DNA of 43,012 bases from positions 1 to 43,012 of the forward strand of contig VMTD01000086.1 in the NCBI GenBank assembly GCA_013791785.1, read 5' to 3'. Below the pieces are notes generated by a model. It made no database searches. It was not told the origin of the DNA and saw only the letters and a list, made by a program, of their open reading frames with translations. This stretch comes from Methanobacteriota archaeon. Lineage in GTDB: Archaea; Thermoplasmatota; Thermoplasmata; SG8-5. How positions within the stretch are numbered: position 1 is the first letter of the stretch; each line of letters begins with the position of its first letter. A program made the position numbers and the translations under genes. Shown here one piece after another: positions 10,801 through 18,593 of the stretch.

Positions 10801-11796
10801 CTCGTTTGGAAGGGCATGAAGGAGGACTCCATCCTGGTTCCAGACCTTAACGGAATTCGTTTCGTAACCGTTGGTTATAGCATCACCAGAACCCGCTGCC
10901 GCACAGGATGCGACCCAGCCATTATTCGGTTCGAAAGCCACCTGTTCGATTGGGGCTGAATGTGATGCTTCAAAATCCAAAAGATTACCCTTCGGGTCCT
11001 CGATTGAACCGCTTACCGGACCGTCGAAGTCGAAGGAGAAGGCAAACGTTCTGTTAATGCCGGCCTGAAGAGTCTTGGTGCCCGCATACCAGAATTGGTC
11101 ATCCCTGGTGGCCCATAATTCTGTCAGGTCAAATTCCAGACCCGTGGCAGTTCCAGGTGTTTTAATATCGTCGTACGCATCCGTGCCAAGTAACTCATTG
11201 GCGAGAAAGTCCTTTTTTCCATCAACCTTGATTTCATGGTCTATATCAAATGGCCCGGTCCCGTTCTGGGTCGTGTTGGCAATTCCGCCGCTTCCATAAC
11301 GTGCTTCCCTGGACAGGAGATATGAAGGTAGAGAGAGGGCGTCGAATGCCACAGGCCAGCCATAATACGGGGAGGTCGTGTTAGTGACGGTCATGTATTT
11401 TCCGGCAAGGTTCTGGGCAACAAAATCAATGCCGGTATCGGCCACCGCAACGGTAACGCCACTGCCGGTGTAACCGACGGCAGGAACATTGTGTGCGTCC
11501 CTGTAACTCCAGTTCCCCCACATAGCACTCGGTTCATAATACCAGCCATCCTTGGAATTGGGCCGGTTATCGCCGACTGTGGCGCTGGTTTCAAAAGTGG
11601 GTTTCTGGGCATCTGACAATGGTTCATCCGATGTCTGGCCCTCGCTGGTTTCCAGGTTGTTATCCGGAATATCCAAGAGGGCACTTTCCTGAGCGGCCTT
11701 TGCAGGTGCAGAAAGCACACCCACACCGATGGAACTCCATACGAGTGCGACGGTCAATATCACGCAAACAAAGCTGGTAATTTTTTTTGTCGGCAT
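1816..11796 (-). CDS. Giant membrane-anchored subtilisin-fold (S8) surface protein with WD40, beta-helix and Ig-like domains
   Basis: 3326 residues. A signal peptide begins MPTKKITSFV and ends near APAKA. The S8 Asp motif VAVADTGID (D120) is followed by a very long insertion before the His motif THGTQMAS (H1064). The oxyanion-hole Asn is in SPAGNDG (N1167), and the Ser-region motif reads KSSDLASAVTTG near 1258-1267. The insertion holds WD40-like repeats (about 275-520 and 670-755; motifs such as WSPDGTKIATG and VDIWDL), interrupted by a ~135-residue module also present in the neighbouring protease. Downstream are two NosD-like right-handed beta-helix regions (about 1660-1975 and 1980-2215), then Ig-like repeats (about 2800-3155) with DTAPPV-type linkers. 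A transmembrane helix follows (about 3167-3194), then an acidic cytoplasmic tail ending in a SHOCT-like segment (KLRAAYDSGKISKELYEKNL). I chose the ATG at 11796, behind GGGAGAGGAAG, because the longer frame starts upstream of the likely transcript start. Probably a cell-surface protease or a catalytically altered scaffold. Confidence 0.85.
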   Translation of the reverse strand: MPTKKITSFVCVILTVALVWSSIGVGVLSAPAKAAQESALLDIPDNNLETSEGQTSDEPLSDAQKPTFETSATVGDNRPNSKDGWYYEPSAMWGNWSYRDAHNVPAVGYTGSGVTVAVADTGIDFVAQNLAGKYMTVTNTTSPYYGWPVAFDALSLPSYLLSREARYGSGGIANTTQNGTGPFDIDHEIKVDGKKDFLANELLGTDAYDDIKTPGTATGLEFDLTELWATRDDQFWYAGTKTLQAGINRTFAFSFDFDGPVSGSIEDPKGNLLDFEASHSAPIEQVAFEPNNGWVASCAAAGSGDAITNGYETNSVKVWNQDGVLLHALPNEQYPINSVIWSPTGNLLAYQSSTDVVIYETNTWTESRRITHSLTPAPNNRETMDFSPDGTMLIVGSLVNSNEFLAINVLNGTIAKPSIANTPSSVAYSPDGSMIAFGLTGGIIQILDSATYVEVMNFIAPGLVDTDSTSIETLAWSPDGTKIATGRNSVGLVDIWDLVSGNNRMHWGGQNHVIENLQFTSGETPPIDRLFIRGVPDEGGPGSYMLGDDVVDSYLQLSPTMANGGNHSWGMRVWTKTAAEVETELTSGSADAIVYRDIDGEGMQVGTWTPPLTALDPTDSVVVRIYQGRDEAFPTTLVGTFTSQPINATQLINTTWNVNYFTRRSSVPGSLQTRMTGHGSTSSVNAISWTATNIVSGATDGKLIFWNPTTFAMFSSRNSKSNSPIFSFALNGGDAFVGTEDCSVRKYPSTWASYTPFVAHKPDIMIYIRYEREYYTYGVGGQKLDIFDKIEEPIVYRWDGSQWFETNMTNIFGKAFYKGNLAGEWTAHGFLEIGLPRNFTAWPNQNDVFINSFICGDNASRPQDTVPSDCNVPSEAGKMVDWAGSQVTTLSSWAKLSIPKVTVNASAIPSATGIYHFGYHPSTALNELYGSLVPIIVSESTTEGTWDKVYVDMNQDYVIDSEDRCVYKGAPELYLDMMKLNGTSAAIPGQDGIPDISGGLLYFIGDGETKLPYSDRMSEILIDSGDQLTPFSTENPMPIPRNGEIVAFYGELDFDVYDGVMETHGTQMASAIAGEGLNIGEYGPVEGVSPDVTFLPISNAHYAMDYALYFAVEGYDGVPNTGDEAQIVSLGQYFTGYGSGLDETTQLVEFLVKSTDSKTVFISPAGNDGSGYGTVAAPCGVNTLVVGFAEDNTFISSGGDVHHQGVVSELSSRGPTAAGLSKPDVIALGMGDVDMPLGASGSLATAVGGKSQTVLWKSSDLASAVTTGVMALIFEAYKDTHGTFPSTQTAMNIIRSSAKDLGYDGLTQGAGFVDALAAVQLATNQNGLMASAPKTSFGNTFGLTYDSFINVLAPGESGTLPITLQNPTIADESAVVYDFDYMSRIDLQEFHQLVPSTSAGYRGEITNMVPLDAEVIKVTAQTNYSWTEVNVVENITFTDYKTFISEGGSFLMNLWDWVDAQSIGNPKHGIIDSGDGFSYLTGTEYGGVNSLICTLSNPHNGLSGKLVIEIAADADNSLKKNCVWKISVESFASTPMDWITLSKTSANIASGGNDTVNVNVNVPANAQAGTYAGSFVASYDTKPVYWNNTIPYNAMPEDEYFTTTLESTYWDDGNLGNYWDDYAVKYPAATNDWVTWDTPYQFNTPGKMDNYPLFNMTDTYSNARISADPFVIANNDGFEGCMNVTGGNGTVGNPWLIENLDIDGSAFSQPGISISNTDAYFIIRNCAVHDTMGDNSGILLNNVKNGVLVNSESYLNVVNGISIIGSSNIILENVSAHNSTGYGNGIYIESSSNITISDADIATNFITGTYITLSNNITVTGSRFHDQNDDAGNPGFTIGLALENSNYCTVTGNEFYSDFWGVYLYASTHNEISSNMFNGFDWQSFFKNSIYLDSSGPPAQYNVISGNDFIDCTAGHAFDDDPGTTNVWDGNHWAEYTDVDVAPPIGIWDNPYIGIDADWDGIGDLADNAPWVNPVAMPKTYHIPRSTITIIGNSSFNLTNGVTGGNGSADNPFIINGWEIDTTGEAYGILVQDTTLHFVIMNCLIFGNTTGNGIMISNAPNGVVRSNELHTLSNAIYVEDTTEFMISYNDIQVGGMGIYLLNSDNGTILFNVVNGGIYGIYLDDSHSCELLLNYITGTLQAGIYIMKSDWNVVENNNITGNAGNGTLLQQSNNCTIFLNTLVSNVYGIYLANATGFNRIHHNNLLGNIIQAYDDFVGDTLTGFELFSEFGIPADYLSTYDVRFCNITRNGVNLTAWVDYTVDNDTGLITFTPVQTGQSGGAEISIRAVFYKEDSLSLINLPNTRLTDGPVSLTLFVTKLNGTVESVTVNYVLYRKVGTIELETPFRILRDITSIRIYANYRYYNRTSIVPLTLNVLAAESADFTFGNKSATETPNIMPVWGVRAGQGASLQSGDRRYFYVRVPNQGRFGITELANFYLYTELSWLLNQSDVNVIIYGKGQIPISSNTAPYTMAKLGGSDEVADFSFLTATNGPKDILVTPFNHEILTICVSSKTFNGSGESITAFEGRGGWIKLSDNNPKAWTNDLVGHLEVSFQSSVELETGIFASIVGPAQGSKSTEEIYQDDLTLYDLSTLEGWLTMNAVAGFTKVFTVKNALSWDVRIIGHPECPDLDLAVFLDGLNGQPIDGIAQWQEIITKRDIQFDAYMSSYGSGTYAYCADADADEALKFISPPDGDYIVKVLGYTVNSAPGYFDLDVKSIFAGVEGYKLEHVETDFEDEIALSGNYLNQSMVKSFEVRTFNVLWTFPEETEDAVYGGIFVFGVPESQKLIVFSIDIVLDRESPLIKPTSTGPGSIVSTSTPTISAMLEDLSRGELDRKTVRVVFDGTLITDIATVSITETENSATMRGYWTGDIIYKPLGPLSEGGHFIQIEAGDKAGNICTMSWGFTVDTTDPVLTLTDPREEIYTNSAQHRIDGLTEANTVVSAIGVPAVVRQRIDNTFSIDLELEDGSNIVSIKSIDQAGNIYEVTRTVILDTDAPTFKRVVALDGSTTNKRMTGIYGEMSESGTLQINGIPIIVNSDGTFRHESIHLIEGQNTQVLAFTDLAGNLAYNYLNVTLDTAPPVLTMAGIDKTVYSDVLNITGRTEAGVASLTVNGKLVSVDASGNFQQGLRLSPGTNTIVVESKDRAGNSVQEILTVNYVTDSGGTNWAAIGVMVALMFVGFMLGLFLGPMIFGGKKDDVPVEEVPPMDEEISDEDLPAPDDMESIPEEDLPTEDVPPLDEEMIGDAADVSEDMEPIPAEESLPEELPETTSETESEVIPEETPAAEPEISAEPEDPRIAKLRAAYDSGKISKELYEKNLVKFKGQ

Positions 11797-11830
11797 TTTC
11801 TTCCTCTCCCGATATTTTAGCATATTTATT

Positions 11831-11843
11831 TTTTATATAAGGG
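11831..11843 (-). promoter_or_regulatory. TATA box of the giant surface-protein gene
   Basis: On the minus strand CCCTTATATAAAA lies about 40 nt before the ATG at 11796, placing the transcript start near 11810. That leaves a short leader containing the purine-rich GGGAGAGGAAG as ribosome binding site. Confidence 0.5.
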
Positions 11844-11962
11844 ATTTATAGATAGTCCGATATTGCGCATATATATTTATAATTTGCTAAATTCCAGCAG
11901 AGATTTTTTAATTTATTCGGAATCGACAGAGCCCCCATTGCGTTAGGAGGCAGTTTATTAGT

Positions 11963-12111
11963 TTTCGGTTAAGGAATAATTTCGGTGTTTGTCGTAATAT
12001 TTACATTTGAATGTTCGGTTTATGCTCTATAATATATTATTGAAATCCCGTAAAAAGGGCGGGACATCCATTTCAAGAGGCTTTTTCCCCATCGATAATC
12101 CTTAACCGAAA
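11963..12111. repeat. 149-bp element bounded by 13-bp perfect inverted repeats
   Basis: TTTCGGTTAAGGA at 11963-11975 is matched exactly in inverted orientation by TCCTTAACCGAAA at 12099-12111. With one mismatch the match extends further inward. The enclosed ~120 bp are AT-rich, contain CCCG...CGGG near 12048-12064, and encode nothing recognisable. It could be a small MITE or a large regulatory stem-loop between the two divergent giant genes. Confidence 0.5.
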
Positions 12112-12240
12112 GGGTATGCAATCTTACCATTCTCAATTCTTTTCGCGTGTTCCTTGTCTATTGAGATATTTCCTTTGCCAGTTATCATAAATCAACACCG
12201 ACACTGAATAACAGCCAGACATAAAATAATGATGGTTGGA

Positions 12241-12301
12241 TGAGTGTGTCCTTGGCGTTGATAAATGAGGCAAAGAGCATACATCTATCAGGACACACTC
12301 A
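12241..12301. repeat. 12-bp perfect inverted repeat upstream of the 2006-residue protease
   Basis: TGAGTGTGTCCT (12241-12252) and AGGACACACTCA (12290-12301) are exact reverse complements with a 37-nt spacer, about 75 bp upstream of the TATA-like box. The position suits a regulator-binding or cruciform element, but no regulator can be named. Confidence 0.45.
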
Positions 12302-12374
12302 ATAACATGAAATACGCCCTGCTTTAACTACCTTTCCCGAAAATAATAAAAAGTCTCCCAAAAATTGTAGAAAA

Positions 12375-12385
12375 CATTTTATACC
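12375..12385 (+). promoter_or_regulatory. TATA-like box for the secreted subtilase gene
   Basis: CATTTTATACC lies about 105 nt before the ATG, implying a leader of roughly 80 nt. A strong Shine-Dalgarno AGGAGG at 12471-12476 stands 10 nt before the ATG at 12487. Confidence 0.4.
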
Positions 12386-12486
12386 TATCAAGACATATAC
12401 ATTATTGACAGGCGGGCTCGAATTCGTAATTATCTAAATGTACCGACGTTCTGCCGTCAGGAATGGATTAAGGAGGACAGAATATT

Positions 12487-15400
12487 ATGGGCATACCTAA
12501 TGGAAAGAACATTTTGAAAATGGTATCTATATTCGTCGCACTGGCAATGATTGTGCCCGGCGTAGTCTTGACGCAACAACTCAAGGCTGAAACCCCGGTA
12601 GGAATCGACGCACAGTCAGGACCGACAACCTATGCGTGGGTCAATTTCGGCTCATCCGCAGGGGAAAGTGTGCTGAAGGACATTGGAGCCAACATTGTGA
12701 GCTTGAGACCAACTGGGGCATACGTAAAGGTAACGGAGAGCCAGAGAAATTATCTCTCCACCCAATTTGATTTGAACGACCTTCCGAGCAGGACGATAAT
12801 CGACCTCGCCGGACAGGGAATCACGTTTGACAGCCAGGTAGGATACGACCTGCCCGCGGAACTCCGCAAGGCCGGAACCAACGAGTATCTGGTTCAGTTC
12901 GTCGCGCCAACGGAAACAGCCTGGAACGATGGAGTTCAGGCAGTTGCCGGAAAAATTCTGTGCGAGATAGACAACAACCTCGTTGTCGTCAAGATGACCG
13001 AGAGCCAGAGGGCGAATGTCGAGAATCTCGACTATGTCCAATGGGTCGGAGCCTACGAGCCCGGATTCAAGATTGCCAAGAACATCCCGAGCACCGGCAC
13101 GGTCAAGATAACGGTTGACGGCTACCCGAACGCCAACATCCCCGAACTGATGAACGCCCTGACAGCATTGGGCGCAACCCAGGTTGAGGACTCGAATTAC
13201 GGCACGGTCATCTGCTACATCGACGCATCTGCCATACCGGAAGTTGCGAAGCTTGACTCCGCAATGCAGGTTTGGAACTTGCAGGAGATGAAGACACTGA
13301 ACAATGTCGGCGCAAGAATCTCGCAGGCATCGGACCTCTGGGTCAACACTGTGTCGGGCTTACCATCACAAATCGCAGGCCAGGGACAGATAGTTCACGT
13401 TCAGGACACCGGTATTGATGCCACATACAGGGACTTCCTGTTTGGCCCGCTCGGTGACCGTCTGGAGAACCCGGATTCAACCACAGATGCTAATGGCCAC
13501 GGCACACACGTCTCTGGCACAGTCGGCGGCAACGGCTACAACATGGAAGCCTATCTCGGACTGGACAACACGAACCGTATCTACAATGAACTTGCGACAT
13601 CCAACCCAGCAAACCGCCCGGACAGGTCGGGCTTTGCAGGCAGGGCACCTGAATGCACGATATACTTCAGAGAAGGACTTACTTCAACAGAATGGGCCGC
13701 AGGTTACACCTTCGGCGCCAGGATATTCACCAACAGCTGGGGACCGGCGCTCATGGAGAACGTCTATGACAATACTGGAGACACATTCATGACCAGCAAT
13801 GCAGGCGCATTGATTATATTCGCCATCGGCAATGACGGACCGAGGACCAACACGGCTTCCGGCATAGGCAACGGAAAGCTTACTATCGGCGTCGGCGCAG
13901 TGGAGAACATGCGCCCGGTTGATTTCGACTCTTCGGATGACCCCAATCAGATGGCCTCATTCAGCAGCAGGGGACCTGTCGCAGATGGCAGAATTAAGCC
14001 GGACGTTGTAGAGATAGGCACAGCAGTTTATTCCACTTGTTCGGATGACTCCGCTGAATATCTGGCCGGGGCACTTTACGACCCGCTCAATTTGATAAAT
14101 ATGGACCCCGACGCAGCTGCGGGAGATTATGTCTCGCTGCAGGGAACCTCTATGGCCTGCCCGGCAGTTGCCGGCGACGCCGCACTGGTGAGGGACTACC
14201 TGGTGGACGTACAGGGCATAGCTGCCCCGCACGCCAACCTGATAAAGACCCTGCTCATCCACGGCGCAGTGGACATGGGCCTCGGATACCCGTCACACGA
14301 CCAGGGATGGGGCCGCGTGAACGTCAGGAACTCCGTCTGCCCGGCATTCCCGAACGTGCTTCAGTGGTACCAACATAACACTGGAATCGCCTCGGGCACA
14401 TGGAGTGCCTCAACCGACGGCGGATTGGACACAGAAGTCATTGACAACACTGTCCCGCTGAAAGTCACGATGTCTCACTGGGATTCAACCACTTCCGGAG
14501 AATTGGTATATGATCTTGATTTAGTTGTCACATCACCCACCGGTACGAGGTACGAGGGAAATGCCTTCAAGGAGGCATGGTCCACACCGTGCACCGGTGC
14601 TTCCCAATGGGGTGGAACATTCACTCAGTTCCCGTCATGGGTCGGCGGAGCATCATATGACTACGATGAAGCCAATGACGGCGGCGACGATGAGAACAAT
14701 GTCGAAATGTTCCGCATAAAATACCCCGAGGTGGGTGTTTGGAACATTCAGGTTGTCTGGAAGGAATCAACCGCCAGGCCATTCACAATCGCCATAACAG
14801 GCGGAATGGCTGCGGGTTCAGATTTCAACTCTCCGTACTATGGCATAGCAGGGGCCAACTACAAGGTTGGCATGCTGCTTGACACACCAAGGGTCGTTCC
14901 CGAGAGGGACGACTTCGGCGAAGGTACATTCAAGTGCGCACCTGATGGAAGCGTAATCGTACCATACTGGATCAACAACGCCGGAACAACCGATGATACA
15001 TATTCCCTGAGCACACCGATACTGCCAACCGGTTTCACCGCAACATTATTCCCGTCATCCCCGGTCTCCGTGAAAAGCAGCGTCAGGCTGCACGGATATG
15101 CCAGGATAATGGTCGGAAGCGCTGTTGCTGCAGGAACTTACACACTGGCAATCAAGACCCTGTCAAACAATGATGGTTCTGCACCAATCGCTCAAGCAAC
15201 CATAAAGTTCCAGATTGACGTGGTAACTGCCAAGACACCGCCCACGATAACAGTGGCAGGTTCGCCAGCCCACGAAGCAGCACCGGCATTCTGCTCATGG
15301 GGCACCGGCAATATTGGCTGTGCCTACACGCAGGATTCCCAATACGGTGAAAGTGTTTACTTCACGATGTCATCCGACGGCGGCGCCACTTGGAACACGC

Positions 15401-18400
15401 CGATAGTTGTCAGCCCGGCCTCATGGGGCCCGGGATATGTCGGAATAGCTTACATGCCGTCCGGAACCTACGCTGGAAGGTTAATGATAGCCTACAACGC
15501 ATGGAACCCTGACGGAGTCGGCGGCAATACAGCAGACACAAGGTGTGCCTACATCAAGGTGGCATACGCAGACTCGCCCTACACAGCATGGACCACAAAC
15601 GTGAACGCCTTCACATTGGGCGAGGGCCGAAGCGTGGGCAACTCTTACAGAACGACCAACGTAATCGCGCATCCGGCGACCAATGCCTTCATGCTCGTGG
15701 TCGAAGTGTTCGGATACGACGCTACCGACCTCCGCACCGCGAACATGAACGACATATCCTGCGCATACAAGGTCTCTACCAACGGCGGCGGAACCTGGAG
15801 CGCAATCGGCTATGTGGACACGAACGGAGTCAATCTCTATTATTTCTTCCCGAGCGTGGACAGGGCACCGAACGGCAATATCTTCGTCTATTTCTATGAA
15901 AGAGACGCGGCTGACACAGCCCAGGACAGGGACGCATCCTTCAGGGAGTACAACGGCGCATGGGGCACGTACTATGTCAGCTGGGACACGGGAGACAACC
16001 TGATGTTCCCGGCGGCCCTTGCAACCGACGAGGGAACAGGCAACAGGCGGTACGGTTTCTACCTCAAGGGAGCGGATACCGACGGCGACAGGAAAATGTA
16101 CATGCACTACTCTGATACCGGAACAAGTTGGCAGACCAACGGCGGTGCAGGATGGGAGATGTCCTCGACCATTATGAGCGACCATGATTACGGAACAAGG
16201 TTTCTTTTAGATGCGGAAACATCGAACGGTTACGAGTATGTATTCGGCCACCAGAACGTCAGGTACGACCCGTACGGACAGCCCAACATGTTTGTGGTCT
16301 ATGGCTCTGACCTCATTACCGCCAGAACGCAGGACTTCCTTACTCTGGACAGCTATGTTCACGGCAAACAGCGCGCAACCGCCACCACACACGACGCAAC
16401 GCCAAAGGTCTTTGTCGGTCAGAACATCATGACCAAGAACGCCGGCCACGACATAATCGGTATGCACGTGTACCCCAACTGGCAGGCTGCAACTGACATA
16501 TGGGGCCCGGTTACGGAGTATGTTTCGGCTGACAAGACCATCTGCAACGCAGGCGACCTGGTCACAATAGTGGCCAATACCCATGAGTGGACAACCGGCG
16601 GTAACAATATCTGCGGCGCATCATACAGAACAGATGTCCTTCCGGCAGTATGGGTAACCATGCAGTCCCTGGACGGCGCACTCAACTCCCCGGCAGAGGC
16701 CGTGGCCAGCAGCACAACGAAGGTTAATACCGCAGGCTGGAGCACAGGCTGGCACGACATATGGGTAAGGGGGCAGGACAACAGCCCGGCCCAGAACTGG
16801 GGCGCAGAGACCGTGGTACAGATATACGTCAACCCACAGATAGCTGCAGCAGCAACAGTAACCGGACCGATTGGTATAGGCAATGCCGTAAACATTGACA
16901 TAACCTACTCATGGGAGGGAATTCCGACATCCGTGAACCTCTACCGCACAACCCAAACAGCCGCACCATACACATGGACACTCATCGGCAACGAGAACCC
17001 TGTTGACGGCACACGCCCTGTAACATTACCTACTGGCGAAGGAACATACGGCTTCAAGGCATCCGCAGTAGGCGGTTCATCCACAGAGAACAGCCCACCA
17101 GGAACAACCGAGGCACCCGAAGTAGTTTACACAGTTGACCTGACACTACCGACAGCACCCACGGGATTGACCGTGGACAACTGGGGACCAGACACTGAAT
17201 ACGGCACATTGACCACGGAAACCAGGTATCTGAGGGGCGTTGCGGGCGAGGCAGTAGTGAATGGGCTTACAGCCTATTCATTGGGCCTTACTCAGTCAAC
17301 TACATCAGGAAACTGGGCACCGGGAAACAACGTGGAAGTACACCTTGGAATGAGGGTCTTCTCGCGCTCAACCGGAGGAGTCGAGACCGAGATAACCTCC
17401 GGTCTATCCGCTACGGTTGACCGTACTGTAGCCGGCAACGGTTTCCAAACTGCAACATGGACACCGCCGCAGACCAACCTCAATGCGGGCGACTCGATAG
17501 TCGTCAAGGTCTACGGAGATACCACCGCAAACCCGACCACACTCAGAGCGACCTTCACCACAGAACAACTAGGCCCGATACGACTTGATGCGATCGAGTG
17601 GACCGTCCAATACTGGACCAGGTATGGTGGTATAGTCCAGGGTGGTTCTGACTGGTTCTGGGGAACCGCAACATATGACAACAACATCGCCGGATTCACC
17701 TACACACCGGTGACTCCCAGGGATCCACTCCAAGACAACACCCTGAACTGGACTGCAAGCACGAGCCCGGATGTTGAATCCTACAACATCTACCGCGCAG
17801 ATAATGTGGCTGGACCGTACAGTGTGATAGACAACGTTCCGGTCGGCACAATCACCTACCTTGACCCACTCATGGGTACAGCAGACGCCATACTCTGGTG
17901 GTACCACATCACCGCAGTCGACACAGCTACCAACGAGGGACCGGCCACCGCCAACGTGATTGAAGAGGGCGGCGGACCGACACCGGTAACTTACGACATC
18001 AACATCACCGGCCGCGTTGCCGGTGACTGGGTGTTCGTATCGTTCCCCATAGACATTACCGGAGACATCGAGACCATACTGAACGACGGGACAACGGACT
18101 GGGACGTGGCCAAGTGGTTTGACAGCTCCTCGCAGAGATGGATGACCCACAGGAAGGGCGCGACAACCAACACCTTCACCACCATCAACAACCAGATGGG
18201 TGTGTGGGTGCACCTCACAGCGGTCGGCGGCAATAAGCTGACAACCGGCCTTGGGGGCGACTACCCGGCAAGCCAGGTACAGATTGCCCTGAGCGCAGGC
18301 TGGAACATGGTAGGATACCCATCACAGACACCCATGGCAGCCAATCTGGCACTAGCCGGAACAGGCGCGACCATAATATCGGTCTACATCCCAGCCACAC

Positions 18401-18507
18401 CGTACATACAGGACTTCACAGACCTGAGCTTGGTGACCATGTCGCACGGTAACGCATACTGGGTGTTCGTACCGGCAGGCATAACGTGGGACGTACCCTT
18501 CCCGTAA
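12487..18507 (+). CDS. Secreted subtilisin-like serine protease (S8), 2006 residues, multidomain
   Basis: A signal peptide (MGIPNGKNILKMVSIFVALA onward) precedes a ~270-residue N-terminal region with two inhibitor/prodomain-like repeats (both contain VKVTESQR or VKMTESQR). The S8 domain has a complete triad: D307 (VQDTGID), H338 (GHGTHVSG), N449 (FAIGNDG) and S555 (GTSMACPAVAG), so it should be active. After a P-domain-like beta-sandwich comes a BNR/Asp-box propeller region (about 918-1320) with SSDGGATW and STNGGGTW. Next are Ig-like stretches, a module shared with the giant surface protein (about 1568-1712), a fibronectin-III-like segment and a C-terminal ~170-residue domain with GWNMVGYPSQTP. 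No transmembrane anchor is visible, so it is secreted or held by the C-terminal domain. It likely degrades extracellular protein. The SD and ATG at 12487 fix the start. Confidence 0.9.
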   Translation: MGIPNGKNILKMVSIFVALAMIVPGVVLTQQLKAETPVGIDAQSGPTTYAWVNFGSSAGESVLKDIGANIVSLRPTGAYVKVTESQRNYLSTQFDLNDLPSRTIIDLAGQGITFDSQVGYDLPAELRKAGTNEYLVQFVAPTETAWNDGVQAVAGKILCEIDNNLVVVKMTESQRANVENLDYVQWVGAYEPGFKIAKNIPSTGTVKITVDGYPNANIPELMNALTALGATQVEDSNYGTVICYIDASAIPEVAKLDSAMQVWNLQEMKTLNNVGARISQASDLWVNTVSGLPSQIAGQGQIVHVQDTGIDATYRDFLFGPLGDRLENPDSTTDANGHGTHVSGTVGGNGYNMEAYLGLDNTNRIYNELATSNPANRPDRSGFAGRAPECTIYFREGLTSTEWAAGYTFGARIFTNSWGPALMENVYDNTGDTFMTSNAGALIIFAIGNDGPRTNTASGIGNGKLTIGVGAVENMRPVDFDSSDDPNQMASFSSRGPVADGRIKPDVVEIGTAVYSTCSDDSAEYLAGALYDPLNLINMDPDAAAGDYVSLQGTSMACPAVAGDAALVRDYLVDVQGIAAPHANLIKTLLIHGAVDMGLGYPSHDQGWGRVNVRNSVCPAFPNVLQWYQHNTGIASGTWSASTDGGLDTEVIDNTVPLKVTMSHWDSTTSGELVYDLDLVVTSPTGTRYEGNAFKEAWSTPCTGASQWGGTFTQFPSWVGGASYDYDEANDGGDDENNVEMFRIKYPEVGVWNIQVVWKESTARPFTIAITGGMAAGSDFNSPYYGIAGANYKVGMLLDTPRVVPERDDFGEGTFKCAPDGSVIVPYWINNAGTTDDTYSLSTPILPTGFTATLFPSSPVSVKSSVRLHGYARIMVGSAVAAGTYTLAIKTLSNNDGSAPIAQATIKFQIDVVTAKTPPTITVAGSPAHEAAPAFCSWGTGNIGCAYTQDSQYGESVYFTMSSDGGATWNTPIVVSPASWGPGYVGIAYMPSGTYAGRLMIAYNAWNPDGVGGNTADTRCAYIKVAYADSPYTAWTTNVNAFTLGEGRSVGNSYRTTNVIAHPATNAFMLVVEVFGYDATDLRTANMNDISCAYKVSTNGGGTWSAIGYVDTNGVNLYYFFPSVDRAPNGNIFVYFYERDAADTAQDRDASFREYNGAWGTYYVSWDTGDNLMFPAALATDEGTGNRRYGFYLKGADTDGDRKMYMHYSDTGTSWQTNGGAGWEMSSTIMSDHDYGTRFLLDAETSNGYEYVFGHQNVRYDPYGQPNMFVVYGSDLITARTQDFLTLDSYVHGKQRATATTHDATPKVFVGQNIMTKNAGHDIIGMHVYPNWQAATDIWGPVTEYVSADKTICNAGDLVTIVANTHEWTTGGNNICGASYRTDVLPAVWVTMQSLDGALNSPAEAVASSTTKVNTAGWSTGWHDIWVRGQDNSPAQNWGAETVVQIYVNPQIAAAATVTGPIGIGNAVNIDITYSWEGIPTSVNLYRTTQTAAPYTWTLIGNENPVDGTRPVTLPTGEGTYGFKASAVGGSSTENSPPGTTEAPEVVYTVDLTLPTAPTGLTVDNWGPDTEYGTLTTETRYLRGVAGEAVVNGLTAYSLGLTQSTTSGNWAPGNNVEVHLGMRVFSRSTGGVETEITSGLSATVDRTVAGNGFQTATWTPPQTNLNAGDSIVVKVYGDTTANPTTLRATFTTEQLGPIRLDAIEWTVQYWTRYGGIVQGGSDWFWGTATYDNNIAGFTYTPVTPRDPLQDNTLNWTASTSPDVESYNIYRADNVAGPYSVIDNVPVGTITYLDPLMGTADAILWWYHITAVDTATNEGPATANVIEEGGGPTPVTYDINITGRVAGDWVFVSFPIDITGDIETILNDGTTDWDVAKWFDSSSQRWMTHRKGATTNTFTTINNQMGVWVHLTAVGGNKLTTGLGGDYPASQVQIALSAGWNMVGYPSQTPMAANLALAGTGATIISVYIPATPYIQDFTDLSLVTMSHGNAYWVFVPAGITWDVPFP

Positions 18508-18554
18508 ATAGCAAACACGGAACAGAATGGGGGGCCGAAAGGCCTCCCCCTTTT
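17998..18554 (+). repeat. Duplicated 3' gene end plus terminator, copy 1
   Basis: The last ~510 bp of the protease gene and ~47 bp beyond its stop are highly similar to 23746-24301 at the end of the next gene. From about 18302 the match is almost complete, including synonymous positions, the stop codon context and the terminator hairpin. This points to recent duplication or gene conversion. Confidence 0.85.
18529..18554 (+). terminator. Intrinsic terminator of the subtilase gene
   Basis: GGGGGGCC (18529-18536), a GAAA tetraloop and GGCCTCCC form a strong hairpin followed by CC and TTTT. It begins about 21 nt after the stop codon. Confidence 0.75.
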
Positions 18555-18593
18555 CTATATTTTATTATTTTTATGGCTTCAGCGGGAGCTAGT

